NCBI GenBank assembly: GCA_038400315.1 | Contig: CP151667.1 | Coordinates: 1,747,174 to 1,811,173 of the forward strand | Direction: 5' to 3' | DNA: 64,000 bases | From: Isosphaeraceae bacterium EP7 | GTDB taxonomy: Bacteria; Planctomycetota; Planctomycetia; Isosphaerales; Isosphaeraceae | Shown here: positions 36,223 to 45,687 of the stretch, piece after piece | Layout: the number at the start of each line of letters is the position of its first letter | Position numbering within the stretch: position 1 is the first letter of the stretch | Position numbers and translations under genes: made by a program | The notes under the pieces: generated by a model | What the model was told of the DNA's origin: nothing | The model's database searches: none | What the model saw: the letters and a program-made list of their open reading frames with translations, nothing else

Positions 36223-38280
36223 ATGGACCCTCGCGACACCTCTTCCATGAGCCTTGATCTCGTCGCCACACCCCCGTGTTCGAGCCGGCGAGCCGAGGCC
36301 AATGTGGCCCGGACTCAGTTGCCGGTGCTCCAGCCGATCGACATCATGCCGCCCCATCTGCCGGCGACCGCCCGCGAGATGAAGGCGCGGGGGTGGGATT
36401 GGGTGGATGTGGTGCTGGTCAGCGGCGACGCGTACGTCGACCACCCGGCGTTCGCGATGGGGATTCTCGGGCGCGTGCTGGAGGCGGCCGGGTATCGCGT
36501 GGCGGTGCTCAGCCAGCCCGATTGGCGGAGCGCGGAGCCCTGGCGGATGTTTGGTCGGCCTCGTCTGTTCTTCGGCATCAGTGCCGGGAACATGGACAGC
36601 ATGATCAACCATTACACGGCCAACAAGAAGGTCCGCAACGACGACGCGTATAGCCCGGGGGCCCAGATCGGCCTCAGGCCCGATCGCGCGACGATGCCGT
36701 ATTGCCAGCGGGCCCGCGAGGCCTATCCGGGGGTCCCGGTGATCGCCGGCGGGGTCGAGGCCTCGCTGCGGCGGCTGGCGCATTACGACTACTGGAGCGA
36801 CACGGTCAAGCGGTCGATCCTGCTCGACAGCAAGGCCGACCTGGTCGCCTTCGGCATGGGCGAGCAGTCGATCGTCGAGATCGCCAGGCGGCTGGACGCG
36901 GGGGAGACGGTGCGGGACCTGCGCGACATGCGGGGGGTAGCCTATGCCCTGGGGGCCAAGGAGGCTCCTCCGGAGGCGGCGATCGTGCTGCCTTCGTTCG
37001 AGGATATCAAAGCCGACCGCCACCTGTTCGCGAAGGCGACGAAGATCATCCACCAGGAGACGAACCCGCTCAACGCCAAGACCCTGGTGCAGTACCACGA
37101 CAAGCAGGCGGTCGTCGCCAACCCGCCCGGCCTGCCGATCAGCCAGGAAGACATGGACCGGATCTACGGCCTGCCGTTCACGCGCAAGCCGCACCCGATG
37201 TACAAGGGGCAGACCATCCCCGCGTACGAGACGGTGAAGGATTCGGTGACGATCATGCGCGGCTGCTTCGGCGGCTGCACCTTCTGCTCGATCACGGCGC
37301 ACCAGGGGCGGATCATCCAGTCGAGGTCGAAGGAGTCGATCCTGGGCGAGCTGGCCAGGATGGGCAACGACCCGAACTTCTCGGGCGTCGTCTCCGACCT
37401 GGGCGGGCCGACGGCCAATATGTACGAGATGCGCTGCACCAAGCCCGAGGTCGAGGCCAAGTGCAAGCGGCTCTCGTGCGTCCACCCGAAGCTCTGCAAG
37501 CTGCTGGGCACCGACCACGGGCCGCTCGTGGACCTGATGCGTGAGAGTCGCGACGTCGAAGGGATTAGCAAGGTCTTCGTCGCCTCGGGCATCCGGATGG
37601 ACCTGGCCCAGCTCTCGCCCGAGTACATGGACGAGCTGGCCGCGCACCACGTCGGCGGCCACCTGAAGGTCGCGCCCGAGCACACCGACACCGAAGTGCT
37701 CAAGCGGATGAAGAAGCCCAACCAGGAGGACTACTCCGGGTTCGCCGATGCCTTCCGCGAGGCCAGCGCCCGCGTGGGCAAGCCCAAGCAGTATCTGGTC
37801 CCTTATTACATCGCGTCGCACCCGGGCAGCGACCTGGCCGCGATGATCGACCTGGCCTTGTTCCTGAAGCGCAACGGCTACCGACCCGACCAGGTGCAGG
37901 ACTTCATCCCGGCCCCGTTTGATATCGCCACCTGCATGTATCACACGGGCCTCGACCCGTTCACTGGTGAAGAGGTCTACACGGCCAAGCACCTGAAGGA
38001 CCGCAAGCTCCAGCGTGCCCTGTTGCAGTTCTTCAAGCCCGAGAACTACTTCGAGGTGCGCGACGCCCTGATGAAGGCGGGCCGCTCCGACCTGATCGGC
38101 GCGGGCTGCGACGCCCTGATCCCGGCCCAGCCCCCCCAGGCCGCGGTGCGGGCGAGGATGATCAAGGCGAACAAGGCCCTCGGCGAGGGGAAGTTCGTTC
38201 ATCAGATCCCGAATTCTGAATCCAGCAAGGGCTACCGACCGGGACGCAAGACGGCGCGCCGTCAGGACAAGAAGCGCTGA
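36223..38280 (+). CDS. ygiQ: YgiQ-family radical SAM protein
   Basis: 685 residues (677 from ATG 36247). The radical SAM motif is [12 protein letters not shown] near residue 350, CxxxCxxC for the [4Fe-4S] cluster that cleaves S-adenosylmethionine. The N-terminal YgiQ domain ([39 protein letters not shown]) and the C-terminal extension ([36 protein letters not shown]) match the family. The reaction is not established. The last about 360 bp of the gene and 80 bp beyond occur again in degraded form at 42419-42875, and part again at 45688-46073. Confidence 0.93.
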   Translation: MDPRDTSSMSLDLVATPPCSSRRAEANVARTQLPVLQPIDIMPPHLPATAREMKARGWDWVDVVLVSGDAYVDHPAFAMGILGRVLEAAGYRVAVLSQPDWRSAEPWRMFGRPRLFFGISAGNMDSMINHYTANKKVRNDDAYSPGAQIGLRPDRATMPYCQRAREAYPGVPVIAGGVEASLRRLAHYDYWSDTVKRSILLDSKADLVAFGMGEQSIVEIARRLDAGETVRDLRDMRGVAYALGAKEAPPEAAIVLPSFEDIKADRHLFAKATKIIHQETNPLNAKTLVQYHDKQAVVANPPGLPISQEDMDRIYGLPFTRKPHPMYKGQTIPAYETVKDSVTIMRGCFGGCTFCSITAHQGRIIQSRSKESILGELARMGNDPNFSGVVSDLGGPTANMYEMRCTKPEVEAKCKRLSCVHPKLCKLLGTDHGPLVDLMRESRDVEGISKVFVASGIRMDLAQLSPEYMDELAAHHVGGHLKVAPEHTDTEVLKRMKKPNQEDYSGFADAFREASARVGKPKQYLVPYYIASHPGSDLAAMIDLALFLKRNGYRPDQVQDFIPAPFDIATCMYHTGLDPFTGEEVYTAKHLKDRKLQRALLQFFKPENYFEVRDALMKAGRSDLIGAGCDALIPAQPPQAAVRARMIKANKALGEGKFVHQIPNSESSKGYRPGRKTARRQDKKR

Positions 38281-38663
38281 CACGGGATGGCGGCCGTTCA
38301 GACCCGCGACGATCGCCAAGATTTGACCGCCCGATCAGCCGCCTCGGGCTCGCCCCGAATGTTCAGAGGTTCGCCAGTACCTGGCCTCACGACATCAGGC
38401 GATCAGACGATTGGCACTTAGGTTTTCGGAATGCACTTTCCCGCGATGCGTTCGGGCAATCGCTCGGCTTGTTGATCGATCTATGCCAATAGATCCACTT
38501 GGGTTTGATCGCGGAATTCCCGAGAAAATCGATTCTGGGAAGTCGAGTGAAGTGCGCCCCCGGGACCGGACCGCCCAGACGGGGCGGTTACGGTTCAGCG
38601 ACTTCCTCGGCTCGCAGAAGGAGTCAAGGCGTTTCATTCGGCCTCTGGTCGTGATGGATCACC
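38281..38663. other. Intergenic region after ygiQ
   Basis: 383 bases with no gene. The first 80 are duplicated at 42781-42860. The part from 38,400 onward holds nothing I recognise. Confidence 0.5.
38334..38360 (+). repeat. 27-bp direct repeat, copy 1
   Basis: A 27-bp segment starting ATCAGCCGCCTCGGGCTC and ending CCCCGAAT, 54 nt past the ygiQ stop codon. It is identical to 42830-42856. It is better conserved than the coding part of the duplicated ygiQ end. Confidence 0.8.
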
Positions 38664-39683
38664 TCAACGCAGCTTCGCGATGTTCCTCCAAAAGTGCTCC
38701 AGGCTCTCAGTGCCCCCGAACAAGGTCGTGAAGATTGTCGAGTCGGCGAGCAAGATATCACCGCCTCGGTTACCATCCGGCGGCATCCAGATCAAGGAAT
38801 TAAACTCTCGGTTCCCCGCCGCGGTGAATGGATGCGGCCGGGACATGTCGATCGGTTGCATGGCCAGAACACGGATCTCTTTCGCATCCTCTTCCGTCAC
38901 TGCATAGTGCGGCAGATGCAAATGGAAGTTGAACGTGGTCACGCCATTCAGTAGCCCGAGCGAGTCGAGATCCTTGTTGATGGTCAGCGGAGCGATCTGA
39001 TCGGTCCCCTGCACGATGGCGGGCCGGAGGCCGAATTGATTGAGCACGGGCACTCCGAGTCCCTGCATCAGCGAGCGCGTGTACTGGCCGAAGCGCTGCT
39101 GGCGCGGCACGAGTTCGTCGCCGTGATGCTTGTACTCGATCTGACGCTGCTTGAGATCAGCGGTAAAACCGACGTCGTGGTGCGGTGCCAGGAGCAAGCA
39201 CGTGCCTTCCCGTTTGAGCCATTCCCGGATCGCCTCGATCTCCCCCTGCTCGGCTTCCTGCTCAGAGACGAGGTGGTCGAGGCCGAACACCATCAAGGTG
39301 TCCGTGTCCGCGAGGACCGTCTCATCGATCGGGAGCTTGTAGCCCGCCTGATCGATGCGTTGATAGACAGCCACCGGATGCTCGGTCGTCTCGCCCACGA
39401 CCTGCTGGAAGGCGACGGTGGAGCGGTGGAACAACTCGAGTGTGCCGGCGATCCCCTGGAGGAAGTTCATCCTGTCCCACTCGGACTTCTCGAAGCTCGG
39501 CCAGGCCACCCGGCGAACCTCGGTCATGGTCGAGAAACGATTATCCAGGTCGGTCGGATCACGGTTGGCTTCCCACGGATAGCTCCACGTCCAGTAGATG
39601 CTGAAACGGCGTCGACCCGGCGTGTAAGGACGCCGGACGTGGTTCTGGTTATAGGTTCGCCCGGTCTCGTTCGCCGCACTCAT
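38664..39683 (-). CDS. GATase-like domain protein in the DyP operon
   Basis: 339 residues, last gene of a three-gene minus-strand operon, 27 nt after the peroxidase gene; GAGGAC precedes the ATG. No signal peptide. A Rossmann/flavodoxin-like segment resembles class I glutamine amidotransferase-like domains: DTLMVFGLDHLVSEQEAEQG, then IEAIREWLKREGTCLLLAPH and HDVGF. No clear Cys nucleophile is seen, so an amidotransferase reaction is unlikely. The N-terminus is Tyr/Trp-rich (RRRFSIYWTWSYPWEANRDP). The C-terminus includes many His (FNFHLHLPHYAV). Function unknown; its genomic link to the heme peroxidase is the best clue. Confidence 0.65.
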   Translation of the reverse strand: MSAANETGRTYNQNHVRRPYTPGRRRFSIYWTWSYPWEANRDPTDLDNRFSTMTEVRRVAWPSFEKSEWDRMNFLQGIAGTLELFHRSTVAFQQVVGETTEHPVAVYQRIDQAGYKLPIDETVLADTDTLMVFGLDHLVSEQEAEQGEIEAIREWLKREGTCLLLAPHHDVGFTADLKQRQIEYKHHGDELVPRQQRFGQYTRSLMQGLGVPVLNQFGLRPAIVQGTDQIAPLTINKDLDSLGLLNGVTTFNFHLHLPHYAVTEEDAKEIRVLAMQPIDMSRPHPFTAAGNREFNSLIWMPPDGNRGGDILLADSTIFTTLFGGTESLEHFWRNIAKLR

Positions 39684-39710
39684 TGCGATGTCCTCAAGAT
39701 GTCCACGGTT

Positions 39711-41048
39711 TCAGTGCGGATTCGTGCGGCCGTCGGGCAGGGTCGCGAGGTACCGGAGCGCGTTGAGGCCGGGCAGGAAGAAGTACGCCCCGCCCCGGAC
39801 GGTCGTGAATGCCGGCAGCCCCGTGATCTTCTTGCGGATCGGTCGCCTGGGGATCTTGTATTCCAGCGTGCCGTCCTGGTTGCCGATGATCGGGTCGCGT
39901 TCGTTGGCGAGTTCGTGGAAGTTCTTGTCGTTGGCCCACACGTTTTGAGCGAACTCGAACTGGCGGATAAGGCTCCCGCAGATCACGAAGGCCGCGATCC
40001 CGCGTTCCAGGCCGTCCTCCGGCTCGCCCTCCGGCAGATGCGGCCCATAGGTCGCCCCACGACGGATCATGCGGCGCCGGTTCATGTTCGCGGCCGTGTC
40101 CCGCGGATTCATGCGACGGATGTGTGATCCCAAGGGCACGGCGTAGCCGAGGGGGTCCGATTCCTTGTAGTTGAAGTCATTGTTGCGTTGCGGGTCGGCC
40201 CCGAGGGCCGCGTCGTCCTTCTCCGGTGCCAGGACGAGCGGGGCGCCGCTGCGCCATCGGCCCATGAGCTTGGCGGCGATGAGTTCCTGTTCCTCCGACG
40301 TCTGGCCGTGCTCGCGGAGGAAGTCTCGGAACGCCCCCACATGCTCCTCCAGGCGGCGGTAGGCGGCGTAGCTGCCATTGAGGCGGAGGATCTCCGGCTC
40401 GGGTTGGCGGGCCACGTTGCCGTCCTCGTCGGGGTAGCCGAGAACGAATTCCCCGGCCTTCAGGGGGCTTCCGGAACCGGGTGTCGGCTCATCGCCCGAG
40501 CCCTCGATGACCGGCTGCGACATCCGGTCGCGGTAGCCGAAATGGTCGTGCGCGTAGCCGAACGGCGGAGTGGCGTCGAGATCGAGCGACGAGAGTACCT
40601 CCACGCCCCCGCATTTCGCGACGAGGTCGAGATGCTCCGACTGGCAACGCTCCCGTTCTGCTTGATCGCGGGCGAAGAGGATGGCGATGGCGTGGAGATC
40701 CGGGCTGGCCAGGCCACCCACCCAGTGGTCGGGGTGGTTCGCACCCGTGTCGCCAAGGACTTCCGCCCGGGCGACCATGCCCTGCTTGAACTCCTCGGGG
40801 AACGAATCCAGCGACGCCTCGCCCAGTCCCAGCGCCCGCAGGCCGTTCCAGGTGAGGCCCACGGTCACCCAGCGGCTGTTCGCGTCCATCGAGGCGCGTG
40901 CCTCGGCGGCCGACTGGACCGTCGGCAGGATGCCCGTGAGCCAACTCCGGCCGGCGGAGGGGGTACGAAAGGATAAGAACTCGTAGCGCGCCGCGAGCGC
41001 CGGCGCCCGGGCGAGCAGGATATGTTGCAAGTCGTCGAGTTCCAGCAC
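39711..41048 (-). CDS. DyP-type heme peroxidase
   Basis: 445 residues from GTG 41048, with AGGGGA just upstream; the frame extends further but overlaps the preceding gene. DyP peroxidases oxidise dyes, phenols or other substrates with H2O2 using heme. The proximal heme ligand lies in GSHIRRMNPRDT (His about residue 309). The distal Arg is probably in RRRMIRRGATYG. The GxxDG motif appears as FGYRDRMSQP: the catalytic Asp (about residue 174) is kept but the final Gly is Arg. The C-terminal IGNQDGTLEYKIPRRP and GGAYFFLPGLNALRYL are typical of the longer DyP classes. No Tat signal and no encapsulin gene are present, so it seems cytosolic. Confidence 0.87.
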   Translation of the reverse strand: MLELDDLQHILLARAPALAARYEFLSFRTPSAGRSWLTGILPTVQSAAEARASMDANSRWVTVGLTWNGLRALGLGEASLDSFPEEFKQGMVARAEVLGDTGANHPDHWVGGLASPDLHAIAILFARDQAERERCQSEHLDLVAKCGGVEVLSSLDLDATPPFGYAHDHFGYRDRMSQPVIEGSGDEPTPGSGSPLKAGEFVLGYPDEDGNVARQPEPEILRLNGSYAAYRRLEEHVGAFRDFLREHGQTSEEQELIAAKLMGRWRSGAPLVLAPEKDDAALGADPQRNNDFNYKESDPLGYAVPLGSHIRRMNPRDTAANMNRRRMIRRGATYGPHLPEGEPEDGLERGIAAFVICGSLIRQFEFAQNVWANDKNFHELANERDPIIGNQDGTLEYKIPRRPIRKKITGLPAFTTVRGGAYFFLPGLNALRYLATLPDGRTNPH

Positions 41049-41065
41049 GTCGCATCCCCTGTGGA

Positions 41066-41617
41066 CTACTGCATCTGGTCGAGCATCGTGGAGAATGCCG
41101 CCTTGAGCCTGAGCGCTTTCTTGATCTCGTCGGCACTCACGTAAGGATACTCCCCGTATTCGAGGAAGCTTGGGCACTGGTGTTCCCGGACGAATTTGAC
41201 GAAGGCCGCGGGGTTCGACTTCCAATCCTCGGGGAACCCTTCGAGGTTCTCGAAGATCGTGTTGATGCCGTATTTCGAGAAGAGTGAAACTGCGTCCTCG
41301 GTGTACTTATCGAAGTCGGTGTCGAAGATGCCCTGATACATGAAGTATGTTTCCGCACCGATGTCGAATAGCACCCAGCGCAGGTAGTGCAGCTTGAGCA
41401 CCTCGAGGGCGTCGGGCAGGCCGGCGATGGTTTCCTCGATCTTCTTCCCATACGCACGGATAGTCTCCTCCGTGCCGGGCTTGATCTTCGCGATGATCGT
41501 GAAGCCATAACACGCGGGAGTCTTGGGGTAGATCGGACCATACCGTCCCTGCTTCTCGTCGAAGAATCCCCCCTTCGGGATCGCCTTGGCGGCGGGCTTC
41601 GTCCAATCGTGCTGCAT
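41066..41617 (-). CDS. Ferredoxin-fold-like protein, first gene of the DyP operon
   Basis: 183 residues from ATG 41617, with AGGAAG 6 nt upstream. A longer start at 41689 has no ribosome site. The core reads as a beta-alpha-beta unit: ACYGFTIIAKIKPGTEETIR, then helix GKKIEETIAGLP, then LKLHYLRWVLFDIGAETYFM and YQGIFDTDFDKYTEDAV. This layout is like dimeric alpha/beta-barrel (ferredoxin-like) proteins, the same fold that builds DyP peroxidases. No catalytic residues are identified. It is 17 nt upstream of the DyP gene, so the two are almost surely co-transcribed. Confidence 0.65.
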   Translation of the reverse strand: MQHDWTKPAAKAIPKGGFFDEKQGRYGPIYPKTPACYGFTIIAKIKPGTEETIRAYGKKIEETIAGLPDALEVLKLHYLRWVLFDIGAETYFMYQGIFDTDFDKYTEDAVSLFSKYGINTIFENLEGFPEDWKSNPAAFVKFVREHQCPSFLEYGEYPYVSADEIKKALRLKAAFSTMLDQMQ

Positions 41618-41732
41618 GTCAGTCTTCCTGTCTGTCTTGTCGAGGGTCTTTGCTTGGTTTTGCTGGATTTCGAGCACGCCCATCGGCACGACTCACGCCC
41701 GATTGCCGCCTCGCGAGGCCTCGAACGATCAC

Positions 41733-41978
41733 TCACGGGACGACCAGGGTGTGAATGCCATCAGGCACGATGACCTGGTCGATCGAGTCGAGGAAGGGCG
41801 CGAGGATGAAAGTATTCCGTACATCTCCCCAGCCCTGTTGTGACAACTCGTGCCTGTGGCCTGGATTCGAGAGGACGGTCCACGCGAAGGGAGGCCGGCC
41901 TTCCCGCACATCGCGAACTCGACCGCGAATCTCGAAGAAGAGGGAGCAGGGCGGTTGGAGGATCAGCCGGAAAATCAT
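41733..41978 (-). pseudogene. Truncated small membrane-protein gene
   Basis: 81 codons from ATG 41978: MIFRLILQPPCSLFFEIRGR, then PPFAWTVLSNPGHRHELSQQ, GWGDVRNTFILAPFLDSIDQ. I recognise the pattern of a short bacterial membrane protein with an FaWtv...R.ell..GW.dv.k.Fila..lD.iyQ core, which normally continues with another hydrophobic helix. Here the frame stops right after IVPDGIHTLVVP, and charged or Pro residues sit in the expected membrane helix. It is probably a decayed remnant. It lies directly upstream of the DyP operon on the same strand. Confidence 0.4.
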
Positions 41979-42418
41979 CGGCCCGCCCGAACGACCGATG
42001 AACGTTGCCCAACTCCGCCTGAGGGCCTCCGCCACGACTGGCCTTCTCGGCCGCGCACCTTCGAATTGGCCCGGATTTCCCCGATGGGCCTTGGCTTCAC
42101 CGTCGGCGACCTCACTCTGGTCTTCTCAGCACATATTGGACTCGTCCCGAAACCCCCCGTCCAGATGTCGGCGGGGAACTCGGGGTGCTCGGAGGGCCGC
42201 CCGCCCGATGGAACACACCGGTCGACTGCAGGACACGAACACACACCAGCTTTGCGCGCTTCGGTTCAAAACACAGACGTGCTTCCGCTTTAGCAGGAGG
42301 AACACCCTCCTCGTGATCGACATGGCAGCGACGAGGAAGTTGGAGGATAGCCACCGGTGATCGCAATCCTGCTGCTGCGAGCGCCGGGCATGCCAATTCC
42401 TGAAGCACGAGGACGCCT
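41979..42418. other. Non-coding stretch before the ygiQ remnant
   Basis: 440 bases with no protein-like frame. A small hairpin (AGGAGG-AACAC-CCTCCT, near 42,294-42,310) is the only feature noted. Confidence 0.4.
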
Positions 42419-42811
42419 GACATCGCCACCGCATGTGACTGGTCTGGGATAGACTCCTTCACCGGGGAAGAAGTGTCTGTCGCCAGAGGTTTGCAGGATC
42501 GAACGATGCAGCGGGCGTTGATGCAGTTCTCTAAGCCCGACAACGACTTCATGGTGCATGAGGCTCTGCTCAGGGCAGGTCGAGGAGACCTCATCGGAAA
42601 CGGCTGCGACTGCCTGATCCCGTCACAACCGTCCAAGGCGGCACTGAGTGCGCGCAAGGAGAAGACGAATCAGTCGCTCGGGGAGGTGAAGTATGTCCGC
42701 CAGATCCCGAATCCCGAATCCAGCAAGGGCTACCGACCGGGGCGCACGACAGCGAACCGTCAGTCATCGAAACGCGAACGGAAAGGCGGCGGTTCAAGCC
42801 CTCGACCGTAA
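42419..42811 (+). pseudogene. ygiQ 3'-end remnant, copy 2
   Basis: The sequence follows the end of ygiQ from GATATCGCCACC (here GACATCGCCACC) to the stop codon. Translated, it still shows LQDRTMQRALMQFSKPDNDF, RGDLIGNGCDCLIPSQPSKA and the almost unchanged end [11 protein letters not shown], against the same positions of the intact gene at 37918-38280. It lacks the radical SAM core, has an early frame break and is clearly diverged (roughly two thirds of residues shared). The similarity continues past the stop codon. Confidence 0.8.
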
Positions 42812-42829
42812 CCAGTCTTTGACCGTCCT

Positions 42830-42856
42830 ATCAGCCGCCTCGGGCTCGCCCCGAAT
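42830..42856 (+). repeat. 27-bp direct repeat, copy 2
   Basis: Identical over 27 bp to 38334-38360, beyond the end of the ygiQ remnant. About 4.5 kb separate the two copies, and the DyP operon lies between them. Confidence 0.8.
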
Positions 42857-43229
42857 CGTTGTATGTTCGCTAGGAGGCTTGACGGCATCGGTTGATCAGA
42901 CCGAAGAGCGCGGCGCCACGCTGAAGGAAATCGTCACCGTCCGGCTGCTCACCCTTCGAGCGTCAGAGTTCGACACAGGGCGTTCCAGAGGCTCGACTGA
43001 GCTGTGCGCCATCCGGAAAGGACCTGAGCGAGCCTGCATGTCTGTTATGTCCACGGCGGACGGACCCGGCTTGTAGATTCAGTGAAAGCGCTCGCTGCGA
43101 ACAACCCGGGTCGCGGCGGGCAGTCGAAGTCGTCCCGACCCCGGACCCCAACGAGCCGTGATGCCGAACCACCAGGGGCCGGGAGGACACCGGCCGACCG
43201 TCCCCCCCGCCACCGCTTCCCTCGGGCTT
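42857..43229. other. Intergenic region
   Basis: 373 bases between the 27-bp repeat and the end of the hydrolase gene. Nothing recognised. Confidence 0.4.
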
Positions 43230-44924
43230 CTACGGTTCGAGGAGGATGCGGCGAATCTCGGCGATGGCGGCCGGATTGGTCGGCATCTTGACGTGGCCCT
43301 CGTCGATGAGGAGTTCGCTGGCGACCCCGCCGATCCGGGAGCTAGTCAGAGGCACGATGCCGTCACCGGGAGGCCTGAGGTCGTGCTTCTGCTGGAGACC
43401 GACGATGTTGTTGAAGGTGACCGCCGGCGATCGCGGCAATTGGTCGAGGGTCATGAGTAAAGGGTGCTCCTTCTCGAGCAAGTCGATACTGGTGACCGGC
43501 CGTGCGAACCCGGGGCGGAACGCGCCGGGGTTGTCACTGCGGACCCGGCGATAGGCCTCCCGGGTATCGTCCGGCAACTGGACCAGCGAATCGGCCAGCC
43601 GGCCGATGGCGGCGTTGGCCATGCTCGCCCCGCGGTGAGGGGTCGCCAGGTAGATCACCCGTCCTATGGATGGCTGCGGCTCGAAGAAGAGGGTCTCGGA
43701 GAGCAGCCGGCTCGTCTCTGGCTCGAGGGAAAGCGACTCCAGCGGGCGAGAGAACACCGTCTCCCAGATGGCCTGGCTGGACCCGGTGACCTGGGCCTTC
43801 GAGACCAGTCCACCCATGCTGTACCCGACAAGCACCATCCGGCCGAGAGCCGGGTCGTTATTGCCGGGATCGAAGGTCGCTCGGGCTCGATTGAGATCAC
43901 CGCGCAACAGCCGCGCGCTGCGGAGGAAGTTGTTGCCCGTCGCATAGGAGTAGGCCCAGAACTGATACCGGGCGTTGAGCACCGGGTCGGATCGAAGGTC
44001 GTTGAGCATCTGCGCGAAGTCGAGGGGCGTGTTGCGTAGGCCGTGGACCAGGACCACGGGGATTTTGCCGGGCTGGTATGGCTCGAAGACGTACAGGCCC
44101 TCGCCCTCCCCAAAGTCGCCGGGCCGTAGGAACGCGAGCGAACCGATCCGCGACCCTCGGGATGTCGCCCAAAACTGAGACATCGGCGCGTCAAAATCCG
44201 CTGCCAGTCGAATTATCCGAGATCCCAGGGCCACTGCGTCGACCCGCCAGGGGTCGATCAATTCCAGTTGATCGCCGGCTGGGTCGGGGGCCGCGGCACC
44301 GAACCAGGCCGCCAGGTCGGGGCGGAGGACCGCCGTGGCGGCGAACGGGTGGCTCCGCGCCAGGAAGGGCGTCGTCTTGTTCAGGTCCACGCGCTGGACC
44401 ACCTCGACGGCCCCGAACCCAGTTCGTGCGTGCTGCGTTTTGATGCCCGGCATCGGCTCGATGGTCGCCGGGTCGACGAGCATCGAGAAGTCCTGCGGCG
44501 ACCAGACGAACCCCCGGTGCACGATTGGCACCACGACCCGGCGACCATCCCGGACGATCTCCAACCGCGATCGCGCATCGATCCGCCCGAACGCCGCTGC
44601 GGCCTGGAGGCATCTGTGGAGCGAGTCGTTGTACAGGCAGATTGCCTCTCGACACGCGGGCGAGTCGAGGTTGTCCTCGTTCAGTGCGAGTACGCCATAG
44701 GCTTCGACGGCCGCCGCGTAGAACAGGTCGACGCCGTCGGCGCAATCCTCGACGATGGCCCGCGACGCCCGCTCGCTCAGGGCGATGGCCCGTTCCAGCG
44801 AGGGCGACGCCACCGATTCGGACGCCTCCGACACCGACGCGATGCACACTCCCGCGAGGACTAGGGCAACGAAGTGCCCCCCCCAGACAGACCGCCTCGC
44901 AGACGGCACCAGAATGTCACTCAT
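43230..44924 (-). CDS. Secreted alpha/beta hydrolase (lipase-like)
   Basis: 564 residues from ATG 44924 with GGAG 9 nt upstream. Signal peptide: HFVALVLAGVCIASVSEA. A helical domain of about 250 residues comes first. The hydrolase domain starts near residue 285 with IPVVLVHGLRNTPLDFAQML (oxyanion HG). The nucleophile elbow is MVLVGYSMGGLVSKAQ (Ser about residue 369). IYLATPHRGASMANAAIG is typical of lipase/PGAP1-like members. A probable acid is Asp in PPGDGIVPLTSS, and the catalytic His is in DEGHVKMPTNP. It should act outside the inner membrane on an ester; the substrate is unknown. It lies between two ygiQ remnants. Confidence 0.85.
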   Translation of the reverse strand: MSDILVPSARRSVWGGHFVALVLAGVCIASVSEASESVASPSLERAIALSERASRAIVEDCADGVDLFYAAAVEAYGVLALNEDNLDSPACREAICLYNDSLHRCLQAAAAFGRIDARSRLEIVRDGRRVVVPIVHRGFVWSPQDFSMLVDPATIEPMPGIKTQHARTGFGAVEVVQRVDLNKTTPFLARSHPFAATAVLRPDLAAWFGAAAPDPAGDQLELIDPWRVDAVALGSRIIRLAADFDAPMSQFWATSRGSRIGSLAFLRPGDFGEGEGLYVFEPYQPGKIPVVLVHGLRNTPLDFAQMLNDLRSDPVLNARYQFWAYSYATGNNFLRSARLLRGDLNRARATFDPGNNDPALGRMVLVGYSMGGLVSKAQVTGSSQAIWETVFSRPLESLSLEPETSRLLSETLFFEPQPSIGRVIYLATPHRGASMANAAIGRLADSLVQLPDDTREAYRRVRSDNPGAFRPGFARPVTSIDLLEKEHPLLMTLDQLPRSPAVTFNNIVGLQQKHDLRPPGDGIVPLTSSRIGGVASELLIDEGHVKMPTNPAAIAEIRRILLEP

Positions 44925-45687
44925 CGACGCTCGCTCCATCGAGCAGTCCGGCTCGCCGGCAGTGGCGCGATGGGCTGTCCTCGCCCCCGAACTCTCGTCC
45001 TTGATCTCCCCGCCACGCCAGGCTCCGGTCGTAACGCTCGCGAAGCGGCACGACCGCCTTCAACTATCGCTAGCCCTGGCATAAATCCTGATGCTAACTT
45101 GGCATCCCGCCGAGTTGGGATTGCCGGCTACGCGAGTCGTGGGGTCTGTATGGCCGTCTTCTTGTTCTCGAAGCGGGTGGCCCGGACAATTCGACGGACT
45201 GTCCTCCGCCGGCGAGGCCACTCGCCTCAGGGAGCCCATGCGACGGACCAGTAAGCACACACAGCGATCCGAAAGCAGGACGTCGAGTCAAATGAGTGCT
45301 CATCCGGTCGAGCAGACCTCGCATGGGGCGGGGAAATGGGGACGAGGGGGAAATGGGGACACAGGCTAGTTTCAACCTCCCTCCAGGTCTCTCCCGAAAG
45401 AGGTCAGGTCCGGCTGGCCCGAGGGATGTTTCGCCCGAATCCTTGGCAAGAGTCGAAACCAACCGTATCGGCCTTGGGCATCATCGCCCCGCGCTCCCGG
45501 GAACCGTGACGTTATTGCGGACCACGAACTCATTCCGGTCTAAACCGGCCGATGCCCGTTTTCAATCGTGGCGACCAGGAAACGCCAGTAGGACGATTAA
45601 GCTGAGTGTGAGACGGCAATGTTGGTGCCCGGCAGTAGTCACATGCTATTCGTGAGATCTCCGCGTATACTGGGCTTGATGGAGATC
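44925..45687. other. Intergenic region with repeat fragments
   Basis: 763 bases. Apart from the tandem GGGGAC units at 45331-45360 no feature is visible. Confidence 0.45.
45331..45366. repeat. Tandem half-elements of the GGGGAC repeat
   Basis: GGGAAATGGGGAC and GGGAAATGGGGACACAGG follow each other with a few bases between. They match the left arm of the inverted repeat in the nuo operon (14634-14688). The right arm is absent. Confidence 0.5.
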
